64,000 nt of DNA from Chlorops oryzae (lineage: Eukaryota > Arthropoda > Insecta > Diptera > Chloropidae), in NCBI GenBank assembly GCA_020466095.1, contig CM035806.1:147151167-147215166 (forward strand), in the 5' to 3' direction. Positions within the stretch are counted from its first letter, which is position 1. Every line of letters begins with the position of its first letter. Below are positions 22,971 to 34,519 of the stretch, piece after piece. The notes beneath the pieces were generated by a model that saw nothing but the letters and a program-made list of their open reading frames with translations, ran no database searches and was not told where the DNA came from. A program made the translations under genes and the position numbers.

Positions 22971-23222
22971 TCTTGTCTTTTTTTTTCTACCACAGTGTTA
23001 TTATTCTGATCTGATCTTAATTTCCCTGTGAAGAGTTAAAGTCAAGAATTTTTAAGTAATAATCTTTTATGAGAAATATCGTTCACTCTGCATGCATAAG
23101 TGTTGACGGTGACGTGCACTAAGGACGATTTCCGTGAAGTCTATTGAAACTGCAAGAGCTTACAAAAGAACTAAAGGCATGTATATACATACATATGCAT
23201 GTGTGTAGTGTAAGGTACGTAT

Positions 23223-23515
23223 CCCAGCCGGAAATTTTCTCAATTGCAATGGCATTGCCATCGAGAGGAAATATTATTCATCGCAACTCCAATGGCATTG
23301 TCATCGATAGAGGTAACGATACGATGGAGTAGATCTACTCCAAATTCGATAACCAATTCGTGACATGTACTCTGATGACGGTCAATGCCGCCTGTGTGTA
23401 AATTTCATTAGAAAGAAAAACTTTCATTAGAAAGTTGTCGTATAATCAGGAGGAGTCGCAGCTCTATGTCATCCTGAAATCATTGAATTTTTTCACCGGG
23501 ACATTTCCGGCTGGG
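23223..23515 (-). mobile_element. CCCAGCCGG-family MITE, copy 2 (inverted)
   Basis: A 293-bp element with CCCAGCCGGAAAT and ATTTCCGGCTGGG ends. It is the reverse of the 14330 copy (GCGACTCCTCCTGATTATAC appears here as its reverse complement). AT lies outside both ends as a possible 2-bp duplication. Confidence 0.85.
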
Positions 23516-24747
23516 ATGTTCTACGCGTGTGAGTGTATGCGTACGCATGTACGAGGAACATGTAAGGACCCCATGCGAAATTTTCAAACAAGCATCAATC
23601 ATTAATCACGTTGAATGTTGAACATTGGACGGCGTCGGACGGTTTCGGACGGAACATTAAATGAACGCTTAACACTAATAGTGCTCAAAGTCTAAAACTC
23701 AAATACAAAATGAAATTCGAATAGAAATTCAAACTACTGCTCGAACTCATGGACTCGATTTCGAGCACAAAATTCAAACTCTCTTGAAAACGAGTTAAAT
23801 GCGCTCATAGCCTTTTTAATTTATGGTCTAACCGATTCGGTATTCTGTTGTGGCAGTTGATTAATAGCGCTTCGCTCCTCAAAGCCAGCTCAAAATTTTG
23901 TGACAACTTTCCACTTTTCTGCCATTTCAATTTGAACAAAATGACGAAGAGCAAATAACCAACGGATGGACGGACGGACGGACGTACGGACGGACACAGA
24001 GCGAGCCTGGTTTACTTTTCATTTTATATAACCACACTCAAAAAATTGAAAGCAACAACAGAGATATCTTAAATGAGAAACGAAAAGGGAAAGGGAAATG
24101 GAAACAATAACAACGATAACAACAACAACAACAATATCAGCAACGGCAATAACAACAATGACCAACAAGAACAAAATGGAGTAATTAAAAGTTTTGTCAT
24201 CGCTTGTTTGAAAGCAAAATTCGACCTTTAGGGCAAATGTAAAGTATGCATAGCATACGTATGTTATCTGTGGGCCAAAGGCGCACATGCATTACACACA
24301 ATAATACACACATGTATTCGCCATGCAGGTATGCTATATTTGCTTTAAAATATGAAAGGATATATGCGTCTGTCTCACGCAATGTAAACATTTGCGGAAA
24401 GTTTAAGTTTTCCATTCCGAATTGTTTACTTATTCTTTCCTACCTTTTTCATTTGATTGATAAGTTTGTTCGTTTGTTTTATTTTTTTGATTTTTCCTTT
24501 TCTTTATCTTCATCTTGTAATCCATTTCGTCTTCCCATTGGAAGCATTCGTAGGCGTCTTCCCTGCAATTGGATCTACATAAGTCTTTTTGTTTTTTTTT
24601 GAAGAGAGGAGTCCTTTAAAATTTAGTTCATTGGGTCAATACTTCAATTGAATACCTTTTTTCGTATATTTCTCTTCTATTTCTTTGTTTTTCCAACACT
24701 TGTTCGCATCGCTACTTCGTTTTCTTCTTCTTAGTTTTCTTCATCGC

Positions 24748-24920
24748 CAGGCCTGTAGAGAGAGATTTCGGTCCCGGGGGCTTTTTTCCGGGGTCCTCAC
24801 AAAAATGTGCGACAAAAAAAAAAAAAAAAAAACAAAATCCCATTACCAATTGTGGGCCCCTTCAGAAAGCCCGGGTCCGCACGAAAATCCCCCTTTTCCA
24901 CCCCCCTCTCTACAGGCCTG
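24748..24920. mobile_element. hAT-type MITE, copy 2
   Basis: A 173-bp relative of 1284-1425 with ends CAGGCCTGTAGAGAG and CTCTCTACAGGCCTG. The flanking octamers are TTCATCGC (24740-24747) and TTGATCGC (24921-24928), a 7 of 8 match as expected for an ageing hAT duplication. The interior is longer than copy 1 by a GCCCGGGTCCGCACG segment and a longer poly-A. Confidence 0.83.
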
Positions 24921-27814
24921 TTGATCGCTCTTAACCACAGCAAATTGAATATCAAAGATTTTCGTCAGTAAATATTAATGCCAGCCTTACAAGACTTACC
25001 AATCAGAATCCCCAACAATGTCAATATACAAAATCTTATCAAGGAATTCATGAGATTCTTCTGACTAAAGAACCATCGTTGGATAGTGTTGCCATTCAGA
25101 GAAAACATTTTTTTAAACATGCTTTTTTCGATAGCTTATGAGGGCTGTATATGAGCTATGTTGGTTAATATTTTGAGTCTCAAGTCGGGATAAAGTATCC
25201 AATCTCTGCTTTCGTGTATATAAACTACAAATTTTACTAGTTTTATTGATCATTTTGTGCATCACTTATTGCAATTTCTTGGAAGAATATTTTAAGTCTC
25301 GAGAAAGAAGCTTCTTATATTCCAAACTTGATATGAAGAACAGGAGATAAATGATATCGTCTGAAATATTACGAAATTTTGATTAATTTACTATAAGAAA
25401 TGGGCATGTGACTCTCGAAGTTGTCAAACTATGTCCCAATAAGTTATCAAAGGCACTACCATCAAAATATGTAGCATATTTAAAGGCGTACACTTGTAGC
25501 TTTCATTGCTTACATGATGACCAATTTATATTCAATAATATCAAAATGATTTCATGGGCATTGATTTTGGGTGAAAAGTGCTTTCATGCTGTCGTACCTT
25601 TTTCCTACAACTCCTTGTTATAGATAACACGGCTTTACTTTGTCCTTGAGAATCTGCTTAGACCGTTTAAGTGTTATTGACTACGTACAAATTAAGTTAT
25701 ATGGATTAGTTAAATAAATTATTTGGTTTCTTTATATCATCTCAGGTAAGCGTTGAGAAAAGGATCTAAAGTGAAATCCACATCATCCGATAAGAGACTT
25801 TAATATTTCAAAATTAACAACAACAATTCTTTGAACAATAATAATATTGTGTGGTATTGTTGAATTCAAAGTTTGACCTCCCTGAGAAACATTTCAAAAT
25901 TAATGAACATCTATTCTCAGCAAACATATTCGGAGTGCATAGAAACATGAGTCTGAAACATGAAAAAAAAAAAAATAACAGGCTCATCTATATTTATGAG
26001 TTGCATTTGACATGCATATCATTATTCGTAGGGTACCTATAAATTGGACAGTGCCGCATAAATTCCCATTTTACCCATACGAGAAAAGTGCGCTACCCCA
26101 TTGGCAGTCTGTTAAGCACTTTGCTGCGTTTGCTACACTCATGTTATACACATTCCTATACGCAATCGCAAAAGAACGCATTTTTTTATTTGCTCGGCTT
26201 GCATCCAACAAAGATGTATTTTCGATTCAGGTTCAATAATCCTGGGAGTTGCTTACGTTTGATTATTCTACAAGGGCTTCTTCGTCCATGGTCGACATAA
26301 TATTCAGTAGATTACTATGGTTCAAGAAATAAAAATGTTCGGAATTTTAACTTTTATTTCAATCGCTTTATTTGTATATTGCTCTATACGTATTTCGGCG
26401 AATTCGGTTCCGCCTTTATCAGGATGATTCCTAATTCTTACTATGGGTCGGTCCAGATGCAAACATACACTGAGCGATCGTAACCATGATTTTTTTTAAA
26501 AGGGCACATTGTTATTCACAGTCCTTTTGATTTTCGACCATAACAAAAATTTTAAAAGAAAAATGGTTGAGTCAATAACATTTTTGGTTGATTTGAAAGG
26601 AAATATGTTTAATTAAATTTCTTTTCGTTCGGTATAATTCTCATTTGCTTTATAAAATATGATATATAAGATATTCATTCATCTTAGAACTTTTTAAGCA
26701 ATGCAAAAGCAGTGACGACAACAGAGTCACCAAATCGGATGAAGTCCATCCGATTATTGTTTTGGGGGTTATGTTCAGGAGAGGGCTCTGTGGCCATTTG
26801 CTTTAAACGTTAATTAAATTTGTTTTGACATTTCTTCTCTTATCGATATTTTAGAAAAATTTTTTTATTTTATTTTAAAAATTATCTTGTCATTTCAATT
26901 ACGTCCGTGGTTGGTTCAACAATTTAAATTTTATATCCATTTTTGAAAATTATCATGTCAATTCAACCTGAAATATGGTTGACTCAAAAGCAGGGATCGA
27001 AAATAACAATTATTTTTGAAATTTAAAGTTAAAAAGTCAAAGGGAAAGAGTTTGCGTATTCGATATTTACATTGAGAAATGTAATGCTTTTTAGGCAAGG
27101 AGTGGTAATCTTCAAGAATTTTTATTTTTTTGATTTTTTTCAAAAAAGTAAAAAAATAACGGTTATTTTTGACTTTTATTTTTTTGGTCAAAAATAACAA
27201 TTAAAATTTGACTTTTATTTTTTAAGTCAAGAATAAAAATCAAAATTTGATTTTTATTTTTTAAGTCAGAAAAAAAAGTTAAAATTGATTTCTATTTTTT
27301 CAGTCAAAAATAAAAATTCAAATTTGATTTTTATTTTTTCGATCATATTTAAAAGTTAAAATTTAACTTATATATTTTTGAGCAAAAATAAAAATTAAAA
27401 TTTAATTTTTATTTTTTTGATCAGATTTAAAAATTAAACTTTAACTTAAATTTTTTCGGGCAAAAATAAAAGTTGAAGTTGTAATCGCATGTAAGGAAGT
27501 TTACATCGGCTATGCCGATTGCACACATACCTTTTCCTCAGCTTCAAATATCGCACCCTTGCTACTAAACCACCGCAATTCAAAAATTTTTTCATCTAAT
27601 TTTTCATGTTTGACCGCATTTTACTGTACCAACACAACACTTAGAAAATTTACCTTAAAATTAATACCTTCAGCAGTTAATTAAGAATATTAACAACGTG
27701 TGAAAAATATCTTCTTTACGAGGTCTCGAAAGTGACTGGATATTTTATGAGAAGTGCGGAATTTTGAATTGTGCCGCTTTAGGAGCAAGAGTGCGATATG
27801 TTAAAAAAGAAAGT

Positions 27815-28120
27815 CTCAATTTTGGTAGTATTTTGCGAATTTCGCGAATTGTGGTCGTTATCAAATTTTAACGGTAAGAGGGCATTATATCTGGCTGCGA
27901 AATACTCAATTCAAAAGAGTCAAAATAAAAGTTTTGCGAAATTTCGCGAATGGTGGCCATGGTCAAAGCTAAACCCCAATAGAGCACTTTATTTAGTTGC
28001 TAAACGCACGATTTCAAATAGTGAAATTTAAATTTTGCAAAATTTCGCGAATAATGGCCATGGTCAAATTTTAACACCAAGAGGACATTATAACTGGCTG
28101 CTAAATACACAATGAGAAGT
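27815..28120 (+). repeat. Three tandem units of about 98 bp inside the fold-back element
   Basis: Units begin TTTTGCGAATTTCGCGAATT, TTTTGCGAAATTTCGCGAAT and TTTTGCAAAATTTCGCGAAT. Each continues with a GG(C/T)C(A/G)T..TCAAA block and a GGCTGC/GTTGC-AAATAC block. They diverge by about a quarter. Their function is unknown. Confidence 0.75.
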
Positions 28121-28234
28121 AGTAAAAATTAAAATTCTTTTTATAAATATATCCAAATAACTGACAATAATTTTTTAAAGATGATAACCATATTTATAGC
28201 AATGTTGCAAATACTCTTTATCCAAAGTTTAAGT

Positions 28235-28540
28235 CTATAAAATAGCTATACCCACTCCACATTTCAACAGTCTGAGATGTATAGTGAAAAACTTATCCGC
28301 GAAAAATCGTAAATATCGTGATTTTTGAAACTTCTTTTTGAAACCATTTACCACGACCCAAGAAGGGACTACGAAAGAAACTGGTACGCAGTTTTTCAAA
28401 CATATACCAAAGGCAAGTGCATGCCAAATTTCAGTATGATACCTTTCATGGTTTAGGATTAAAATACGAAAAACTAATTTGTGACCGACAGACAGACAGA
28501 CAGACATGGCAAACTTAATATACCCACGATATGAGGCAGG
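28235..28540 (+). repeat. Degenerate fly interspersed repeat ending in GACA runs
   Basis: Contains CTATACCCACTCCACATTTC at the left and GACAGACAGACAGACATGGC then AAACTTAATATACCCACG at the right. The arrangement (short T-rich body, GACA run, TATACCC end) resembles the repeats at 56262-57115 and 58260-58620 and is common in fly genomes. The class is not assigned here. Confidence 0.5.
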
Positions 28541-30100
28541 TGAGGAAGAGAGGGAAATGGAAAAAAACATAAATAGTCGCGCTTAGCGTTCGAGACGTTT
28601 TTGCAATTCTAGGTATATAGTCGAATCAGAATGCCCCATTCATCGACCAACGTAGGTGACTCGTGTATCATTGAAAAATGTGCACATAGCTGCTATTAAA
28701 ATTTTGGGATTCAGCAGAACTAGTTTATCAGTCACGTCCTTGTTCATAAATTTTTTACCCTCGAAGAATGCAGACCCCTCAGCGGGCCCAACAACTGACA
28801 TTTCCACTTATGGGTGCGATCTTGCGAGCGACCAACTATATCATTGCACTTGTTTATTTTTTATTTTTGCCTGAAAAAATTTAAGTTAAATTATTACTTT
28901 TAAATCTGATCGAAAAAATAAAAATCAAACTTTAATTTTTATTTTTGCTCGAAAATATATAAGATAATTTTTAACTTATAAATCTGATCGGAAAAATAAA
29001 AATCAAATTTTTATTTTTATTTTGGACTGAAAAAAAAATCGATTTTAACTTTTTTTTCTGACTTAAAAAATAAAAATCAGAAATTGATTTTTATTCTTGA
29101 CTTAAAAAATAAAAGTCAAATTTTAATTGTTATTTTTGACCGAAAAAATAAAAGTCAAATTTTAACTGTTAATTGTTGACGGAAACTTTATACGTTAAGA
29201 AATAACGATTATTTTTTGACTTTTAAAATAAAAGTCATAACAGTTACGGTCCCTGCTCAAAAGGAAAATCTTTATTTTTTCCAACAAGAAAAATTATTAT
29301 ATTTAAAAATATTCCTTGTTGAAGCCGTTTTTGTTTTCCTTTTGATTAAACCAGTTTTCTGGTTGATTTTTTTCTCTGTGTACAAAAAAATAGAGATGGT
29401 GCATCATTTTCGAGTTGTATTGTTCTCGGCTTGTACCGGATTTTCAGCATCGAACACGCCACTAGACAGCGTAACGATTGTTTTGTTGCTTTTTTCGGTA
29501 ACTCTACGATTTCCATATTGCTTTAAGGTCCCACTGCGAAAGCTTTATCAAACTTGAAACGAATAATTTGCGGATTATTATGTTTGCTCTTTCGCCCTTA
29601 ACTATAACAGTCTCTTCCCTCGGTACGATCCCGGAATGGAATTCTGCTCAATTATTTCAAAGTTCAAAAACGAAACCAACCAAATGATCTAAACTTCTGC
29701 TGGACAACAAAATTACAAAATTACAAAAATATGAACGCAGAGCAGTAATTAACGAAGTTCTGATGTTTGCTTAGGACTGAATAAAATGGAAAGGAATGCA
29801 TCGGAATGGAATAAAATAGAATAGTAGAACACATGGAAAAATGTTCAAACGGAAACACACTAGCTTCAGTATTTACATACGTAACTGCAAACTTTAAAAA
29901 TCTTAACTAAATAAAAATAAAAAAAATTAAAAAAAACTTTGGAAATCCGTTCGGATTCGACACTGATGATGACTGAGGAAGTCAGACGTAAATCGCCTTT
30001 GCAAAAATTATGTAAGAATAATGAATTCCCGAAAACAATTTTTGAACTTTCGATAATATATTTAGTAGTTAAATACAGTTGCGGCTATGTGTAAGAACCA

Positions 30101-30752
30101 CTTAGGTTAAGTTAGGTTAGGTTAGGTTAGGTTAGGTTAGGTTAGGTTAAGTTAAGTTAGGTTAGGTTAATTAAGGTTAGGTTAGGTTAGGATAGGATAG
30201 GATAGGATAGGATAGGATAGGATAGGATAGGATAGGATAGGATAGGATAGGTTAGGATAGGATAGGATAGGATAGGATAGGATAGGATAGGTATAGGATA
30301 GGATAGGATAGGATAGGATAGGGATAGGATAGGATAGGATAGGATAGGATAGGATAGGATAGGATAGGATAGGATAGGATAGGATAGGATAGGATAGGAT
30401 AGGATAGGATAGGTAGGTTAGGTTAGGTTAGGTAAGGTAAGGTTAGGTTAGGTTAGGTTAGGTTAGGTAAGGTTTGGTTAGGTTAGGTTAGGTTAGGTTA
30501 GGTTAGGTTAGGTTAGGCTAGGTTAGGTTAGGTTAGGTTAGGTTGGGTTGGTGGTTGGGTTGGGTTGGGTTAGGTAAGGTTAGGTAAGGTTAGGTAAGGT
30601 TAGGTAAGGTTAGGTAAGGTTAGGTAAGGTTAGGTAAGGTAAGGTAAGGTAAGGTTAGGTTAGGTTAGGTAAGGTAAGGTTAGGTTAGGTTAGGTAAGGT
30701 TAGGATAGGATAAGATGGGATAGGATCGGATAGGATAGGAAAGGATAGGTTA
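30101..30752 (-). repeat. TTAGG / GGATA pentamer array
   Basis: About 650 bp of 5-bp units: GGTTA (30101-30185), about 45 GGATA units with few errors (30186-30410), GGTTA with GGTAA and GGGTT variants (30411-30705), then GGATA again. TTAGG is the canonical arthropod telomere repeat, but flies lack TTAGG telomeres. The array touches a tRNA-like SINE body, so on the minus strand it could be an expanded SINE tail, (TAACC/TATCC)n. Confidence 0.95.
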
Positions 30753-30960
30753 GGGTGGCAGCCATTAAGTGTGACACACTTGGGCCTCACATAGGCCAGT
30801 TGTGATACCACGAATAACGGGAAAACAAATAAAAGCAGAAACAGCAAAACCAACACAAACATCCACGACCCCAGTCGAACCCAGGGCGTCTCGCTTCGTA
30901 AATTGGCATCTCAACCACCGACGACCCAAAGGCTGTTCAGAACCACTTCAGTGGGAACCG
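30753..30960 (-). mobile_element. tRNA-derived SINE body (minus strand)
   Basis: Reading the minus strand, an A-box-like TGGTTGAGATGCCA (30917-30904) is followed after 20 nt by a B-box-like TGGGTTCGACTGGGG (30883-30869), the spacing of a tRNA-type internal pol III promoter. The body then continues GTTTGTGTTGGTTTTGCTG and GGCCTATGTGAGGCCCAAGT, and stops at the pentamer array. No conventional acceptor stem closes, so it is not a functional tRNA. The limits are approximate. Confidence 0.55.
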
Positions 30961-31287
30961 ATTTGACGTATTTGTTCATTTATCTTTAAAGAAACCGCTG
31001 AGAATCGGAGCTTAATTTAACCCTCTGCAGCTGACATCGTAGTCTGACAAAAATTCTTTCGTGAGTTTTTAAAATCCGAATATACAATCCTATGCGCTCT
31101 CTGAACAAAATGCATTTTATTTCAAATTTTTATCCCTATTTCACTTGTAAATTTTGTACTCTTATAATAAATAAGGCCAAGAACACGCCAGCCAGGCATT
31201 TCATAAGGAAACTGTGTTTATTGTCTGTTGGACGCAACGTCAGTTATAATGTTAAAATTGGACCACGCCAGCTGCCGAGGGTTAAGT

Positions 31288-31470
31288 ATACATACTGTTG
31301 AGAAAAGTAATCGATTGTTATCAATAATTCATTTTTAGTTTCATTGGAGATAAGCTGTTTTATGACACTGCGTCACATGCGAATGGGCCGAGGCATTCGT
31401 ATTTAAACGCCATTGAATTGCAATAAGCAATGGGGAAGCCCTTTGACCTACATATATCGAAGGAAATGCT
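31288..31470 (+). repeat. Dispersed element 'E', copy 1
   Basis: Starts near GTATACATACTGTTGAGAAA and ends TCGAAGGAAATGCT. The middle holds GGCCGAGGCATTCGTATTTA and CAATAAGCAATGGGGAAG. A reversed copy at 33805-34330 is interrupted by another element, and this copy supplies the empty site (CGATTGTTATCAATAATTCA). Confidence 0.75.
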
Positions 31471-31631
31471 CTGTAGTCGACTTAAGCGGTTATTGTCTGT
31501 CGCCATAAAATTTACTTACTTACTTACTGTTGTCCTTGGATCCCTATGGGAGCATAGGGCCTCCCGACATAAAAAAATTGAATGCAGTTTTAAGGCGTTT
31601 TGAAACCTCATATTTCATCCAAATGAAACGG

Positions 31632-32045
31632 CATATGGGCATTTCCAGAAAAAAGTAAACTTTTTGTCGCGTCCGTATATATAGCTAATTGCCATTCGGG
31701 ACTGAAAAGAATCTTTGAAAAACATAAAAGTTCGAAAGTATTGAGATGCAAAAGTACTATTTAGCGTATACCTAAATTCGGGGCTTAAAATTGATCATTT
31801 AAGTGTCGCGTCCGTTTCGAAATGCCCATGGGTATTTCGAGAAAAAAGTAAACTTTTTGTCACGTCCGAGCATATTAGGCAAATATGCCTCTGTGATCTG
31901 CATAAAATTTTTATAAGTACAAAAGTCCGGAAGAAGCGGCGCGAAAATAGTTAGATACAAAAAAATTACCATTTTTCACATTCTTCAATTCGGGACTTAA
32001 ATTTGCTAAGAGTAAATGTCACGTCCGTCTGGAAATACCCATATG
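31632..32045. mobile_element. Two head-to-tail MITE-like units sharing an end
   Basis: Outer ends CATATGGGCATTTCCAGA and TCTGGAAATACCCATATG are an 18-bp inverted repeat with one mismatch. The centre (about 31815-31842) is a near-palindrome TCGAAATGCCCATGGGTATTTCGA, cited here as the CCCATGGG junction, where one unit ends and the next begins. Both units carry AGTAAACTTTTTGTC(G/A)CGTCCG and end in GGACTTAAA...GTC(A/G)CGTCCGT. A partial third unit is at 35467-35642. Confidence 0.75.
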
Positions 32046-32127
32046 TTCTGAATGATGCCTAAACCATGAATTTTTCGTTTCAAGTTGGTTTAGTCTAAAA
32101 AATTTTTTTGCTCTTTCCAAAATTATT

Positions 32128-32160
32128 TATTTATTTATTTATTTATTATTTTTATTATTT
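32128..32160 (+). repeat. (TTTA)n microsatellite
   Basis: About six TTTA units followed by TTATTTTT. No function is implied. Confidence 0.9.
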
Positions 32161-32302
32161 TTTGAAAATGCCTCGATGTCGCAAGACATTGTGCGACTGT
32201 ATTTAATGGCAATTCCAAAAGCGTTCTTACTTCATCTCAGTGATAGTAATGAGGATACGAAATTTCCTTAGTGAATTGCATTCGGTACAATGGCAGCAAC
32301 AT

Positions 32303-32338
<36 letters not shown>
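32303..32338 (+). repeat. (CAG)12 microsatellite
   Basis: Twelve perfect CAG units. They read as poly-Gln or poly-Ala in forward frames, but no splice-consistent exon or conserved flanking protein surrounds them. I treat it as intronic. Confidence 0.9.
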
Positions 32339-32339
<1 letters not shown>

Positions 32340-32395
32340 TGCAAGGCCAGCAGCCGAAATTGAAATCTGTGCTGAATGTTGCCCTGAATTGCAAT

Positions 32396-32442
32396 GCGTT
32401 CCATTCCGATCCGTTCCGTTCCGCTTCATTCCGTTCCGTTGC
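32396..32442 (+). repeat. (TTCCG)n pentamer repeat
   Basis: Repeated GTTCC/ATTCC/GTTCCG pentamers over about 45 bp just after the CAG repeat. Simple-sequence drift. Confidence 0.75.
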
Positions 32443-33366
32443 CTGATATTCCGGCAGTTTGTTGTTTCGTTCTGCAACAAGACTCATTACAAGCAAGTCA
32501 AGTCGGATTTACATTTCCTTGACTAGTATTTGACTTTGCCGAAAAGTTTGTTGCAAGCAATACAAAACTGTAGAGTGATAAAGCACAGTGGTAACTTCCG
32601 GTCGGTTCTTTTGCAAAATTTTGTTGCTAACATTAGACCGAAGTGACAGCGATGCTGTTTGAAGAGTTGCTCTTATTGTTCTCATTGTTGCTCCTCTCGT
32701 CCTTGCTTCTTGCCTTGTTGCTGTTATTGTTCTTGTTCTTATTGTTGTTGTTTTTGTTGTTGCAGCTGTTACTATAACTATTACAGTGCGCAACGTTGAA
32801 AGTTTTCTGAAGTCGATTTCATATAAAGTGACGTAAATTAATTAGGCACTAAAATTGAATCAACCTTAGCCAAATGGCATAGCGAATGGATTCGTTCCTC
32901 GTTACCCCCCCCCAACAACAACTACAACATAGTAGCCAGCCAGCCAACTGGCATCATACAATAAACTGTAATTGCATTGAGCTATCTGAGCGTAAATTAC
33001 TCGAAATATTTACCATTTACGCCAATAAAACATCGAATTCTATTACGTTGGCTAAGTGAACTTGAGTTGAAAAATAATTTCGAGCAAAAGTTGAAAGTCA
33101 TTGCTGAGAATTGAAAAGTTATAACTCGAAAACAGAAATGGGTAAAGCAGAAGAAGACGAAGCAAGAAAAAAACAAACCTCAAGAAAGGAAATGAAAATC
33201 GAAACGGAGAAAAGTGAGAATACAGATAACCGCTAATAGTTTCACCGAACTATGTTGAAAGTTCCTAAAGGAAATTAAATCGATTTTACACAAATGCACC
33301 ACATTTCGCACATGCTTCGCTCGTGTCCACAGAAAATCCTAAGTCCGCCAGTTATCAAATTGCACT

Positions 33367-33414
33367 TGAGCTAAGCTAAGCTGAGCTGAGCTGAGCTGGG
33401 CCGGGCTGGGCTGA
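33367..33414 (+). repeat. (GAGCT)n pentamer repeat
   Basis: TAAGC/TGAGC/TGGGC pentamers, about nine units, grading from AT-richer to GC-richer. No function is apparent. Confidence 0.8.
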
Positions 33415-33804
33415 ACCCCGTGGAAAGATTGATGTTCGTTCTTTCCTAAGTAACTGATAATTAATTGATTTCGAAGGCGAGAAAAAAAAAACTTCGGAGT
33501 AAATTACCAATTTACTTCACTTCGTTTCGTTTCGTCTCGTTTCGTTTCGCCTTGCGTTGAGGATTAGTCTGCTCAACTGGTCACTATTAAGGAACTGAGT
33601 AAAACGATAGGAAGAGAATGGGCTCAATAAAAAAGGCTTTACGAATTTCAAAAAATTTCGAAAAAATTCCAATTAAAAAGCAACAAGATTTCACTCCCTC
33701 ATGCGGCGGGGGCGGGGATTCCAATATGAAGAAAAATTCAACAGCTGTCAATTTCGATTGGAATTTCATTTTTGTACGTCACTCATGCTCTCATGCGGTT
33801 TAAT

Positions 33805-34330
33805 AGCATTTCCTTCGACAAGGGCGCTTCCCCATTGCTTATTGCAATGCAATGGCGTTTAAATACGAATGCCTCGGCCCATTTCGCATGTGACGCCGTT
33901 TCATAAAACAGCTTATCTCCAATTAAACTAGAAATGAATAATTGACAACTAGAGCTCGGATTTTGAATATTTTGAATTTTTTGAATTTTTTTGAATTTTT
34001 TTTGCATTTAACTGTGCTTTTTGAATATTTTATTCACCGAAGTAGGCTTTTTTTTTTGTTAATTTGACAATTCAACATTTTAATCGGCATACTAAATCGA
34101 ACTAATTTGGAATTTTTGACTGTGAATTTTTTGAATATTTTGAATTCTTTGGTTTTTTTTGGAATTTTTTTTGAATATTTTTTGAATATTTTGAATTTTT
34201 TGCATTTTTTTGGAATTTTTTTTGAATATTTGTTGAAAATTTTTTTGATTTTTTTTTTTCATTTTTTTTACATATTCAAATTCCGAGGCATATTGATAAC
34301 AATCGATGACTCTTCTCAACAGTAGGTATA
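33805..34330 (-). repeat. Dispersed element 'E', copy 2, interrupted
   Basis: The reverse complement of 31288-31470 is found in two pieces: 33805-33949 (AGCATTTCCTTCGAC to GAATAATTGACAAC) and 34292-34330 (ATTGATAACAATCGATGACT to GTATACATT). The gap is exactly the 342-bp element at 33950-34291. Confidence 0.78.
33950..34291 (-). mobile_element. 9-bp-TSD MITE family 'CTCGGA', copy 2
   Basis: Starts AGAGCTCGGATTTTGAATAT and ends CATATTCAAATTCCGAGGCA. Flanked by ATTGACAAC (33941-33949) and ATTGATAAC (34292-34300), a 9-bp duplication with one change. The interior TTTTTTGAATA arrays mirror the copy at 2014. It carries the uninterrupted site (CATACTAAATCGAACTAA) where the Harbinger-type MITE sits in copy 1. 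Confidence 0.85.
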
Positions 34331-34519
34331 CATTAGGGTGATGACTTTTTTTGAAACTCTTTTCCTGTATCATAGTACGATGAACTTTTATTAAAGACTT
34401 CATAAAATACTAGTTTTAAGGTTATTTGGTAAAAAAAAATGTCACGCACCAAGTTATTTGAAAAATTTAATTTTTGATTTTTTTCCAAATTTTTGAAGTT
34501 ACTGTAAGCAGAGTCGCTC

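Larger units (their letters stand above)
26991..29255. mobile_element. Fold-back hAT-type element, 2.27 kb
   Basis: Ends CAGGGATCG (left) and CGGTCCCTG (right), with the perfect 8-bp duplication CTCAAAAG outside (26983-26990 and 29256-29263). This is diagnostic of hAT-type insertion. Each arm (about 26991-27475 and 28853-29255) is an array of self-complementary units such as AAAATAAAAATCAAAATTTG with GTCA/TGAC spacers. The arms are reverse complements overall, for example TAAATTTTTTCGGGC versus GCCTGAAAAAATTTA. The middle holds three 98-bp tandem units and a fly repeat fragment. No transposase is encoded. Confidence 0.82.

Noticed and set aside
30680..30862. Small minus-strand open frame beside the pentamer array
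   Set aside because: It is the SINE body plus TATCC repeat, not a gene.
32240..32526. Poly-Gln or poly-Ala protein over the CAG repeat
   Set aside because: Open frames exist on both strands because of the repeat. No flanking conserved sequence or splice sites consistent with Mp.
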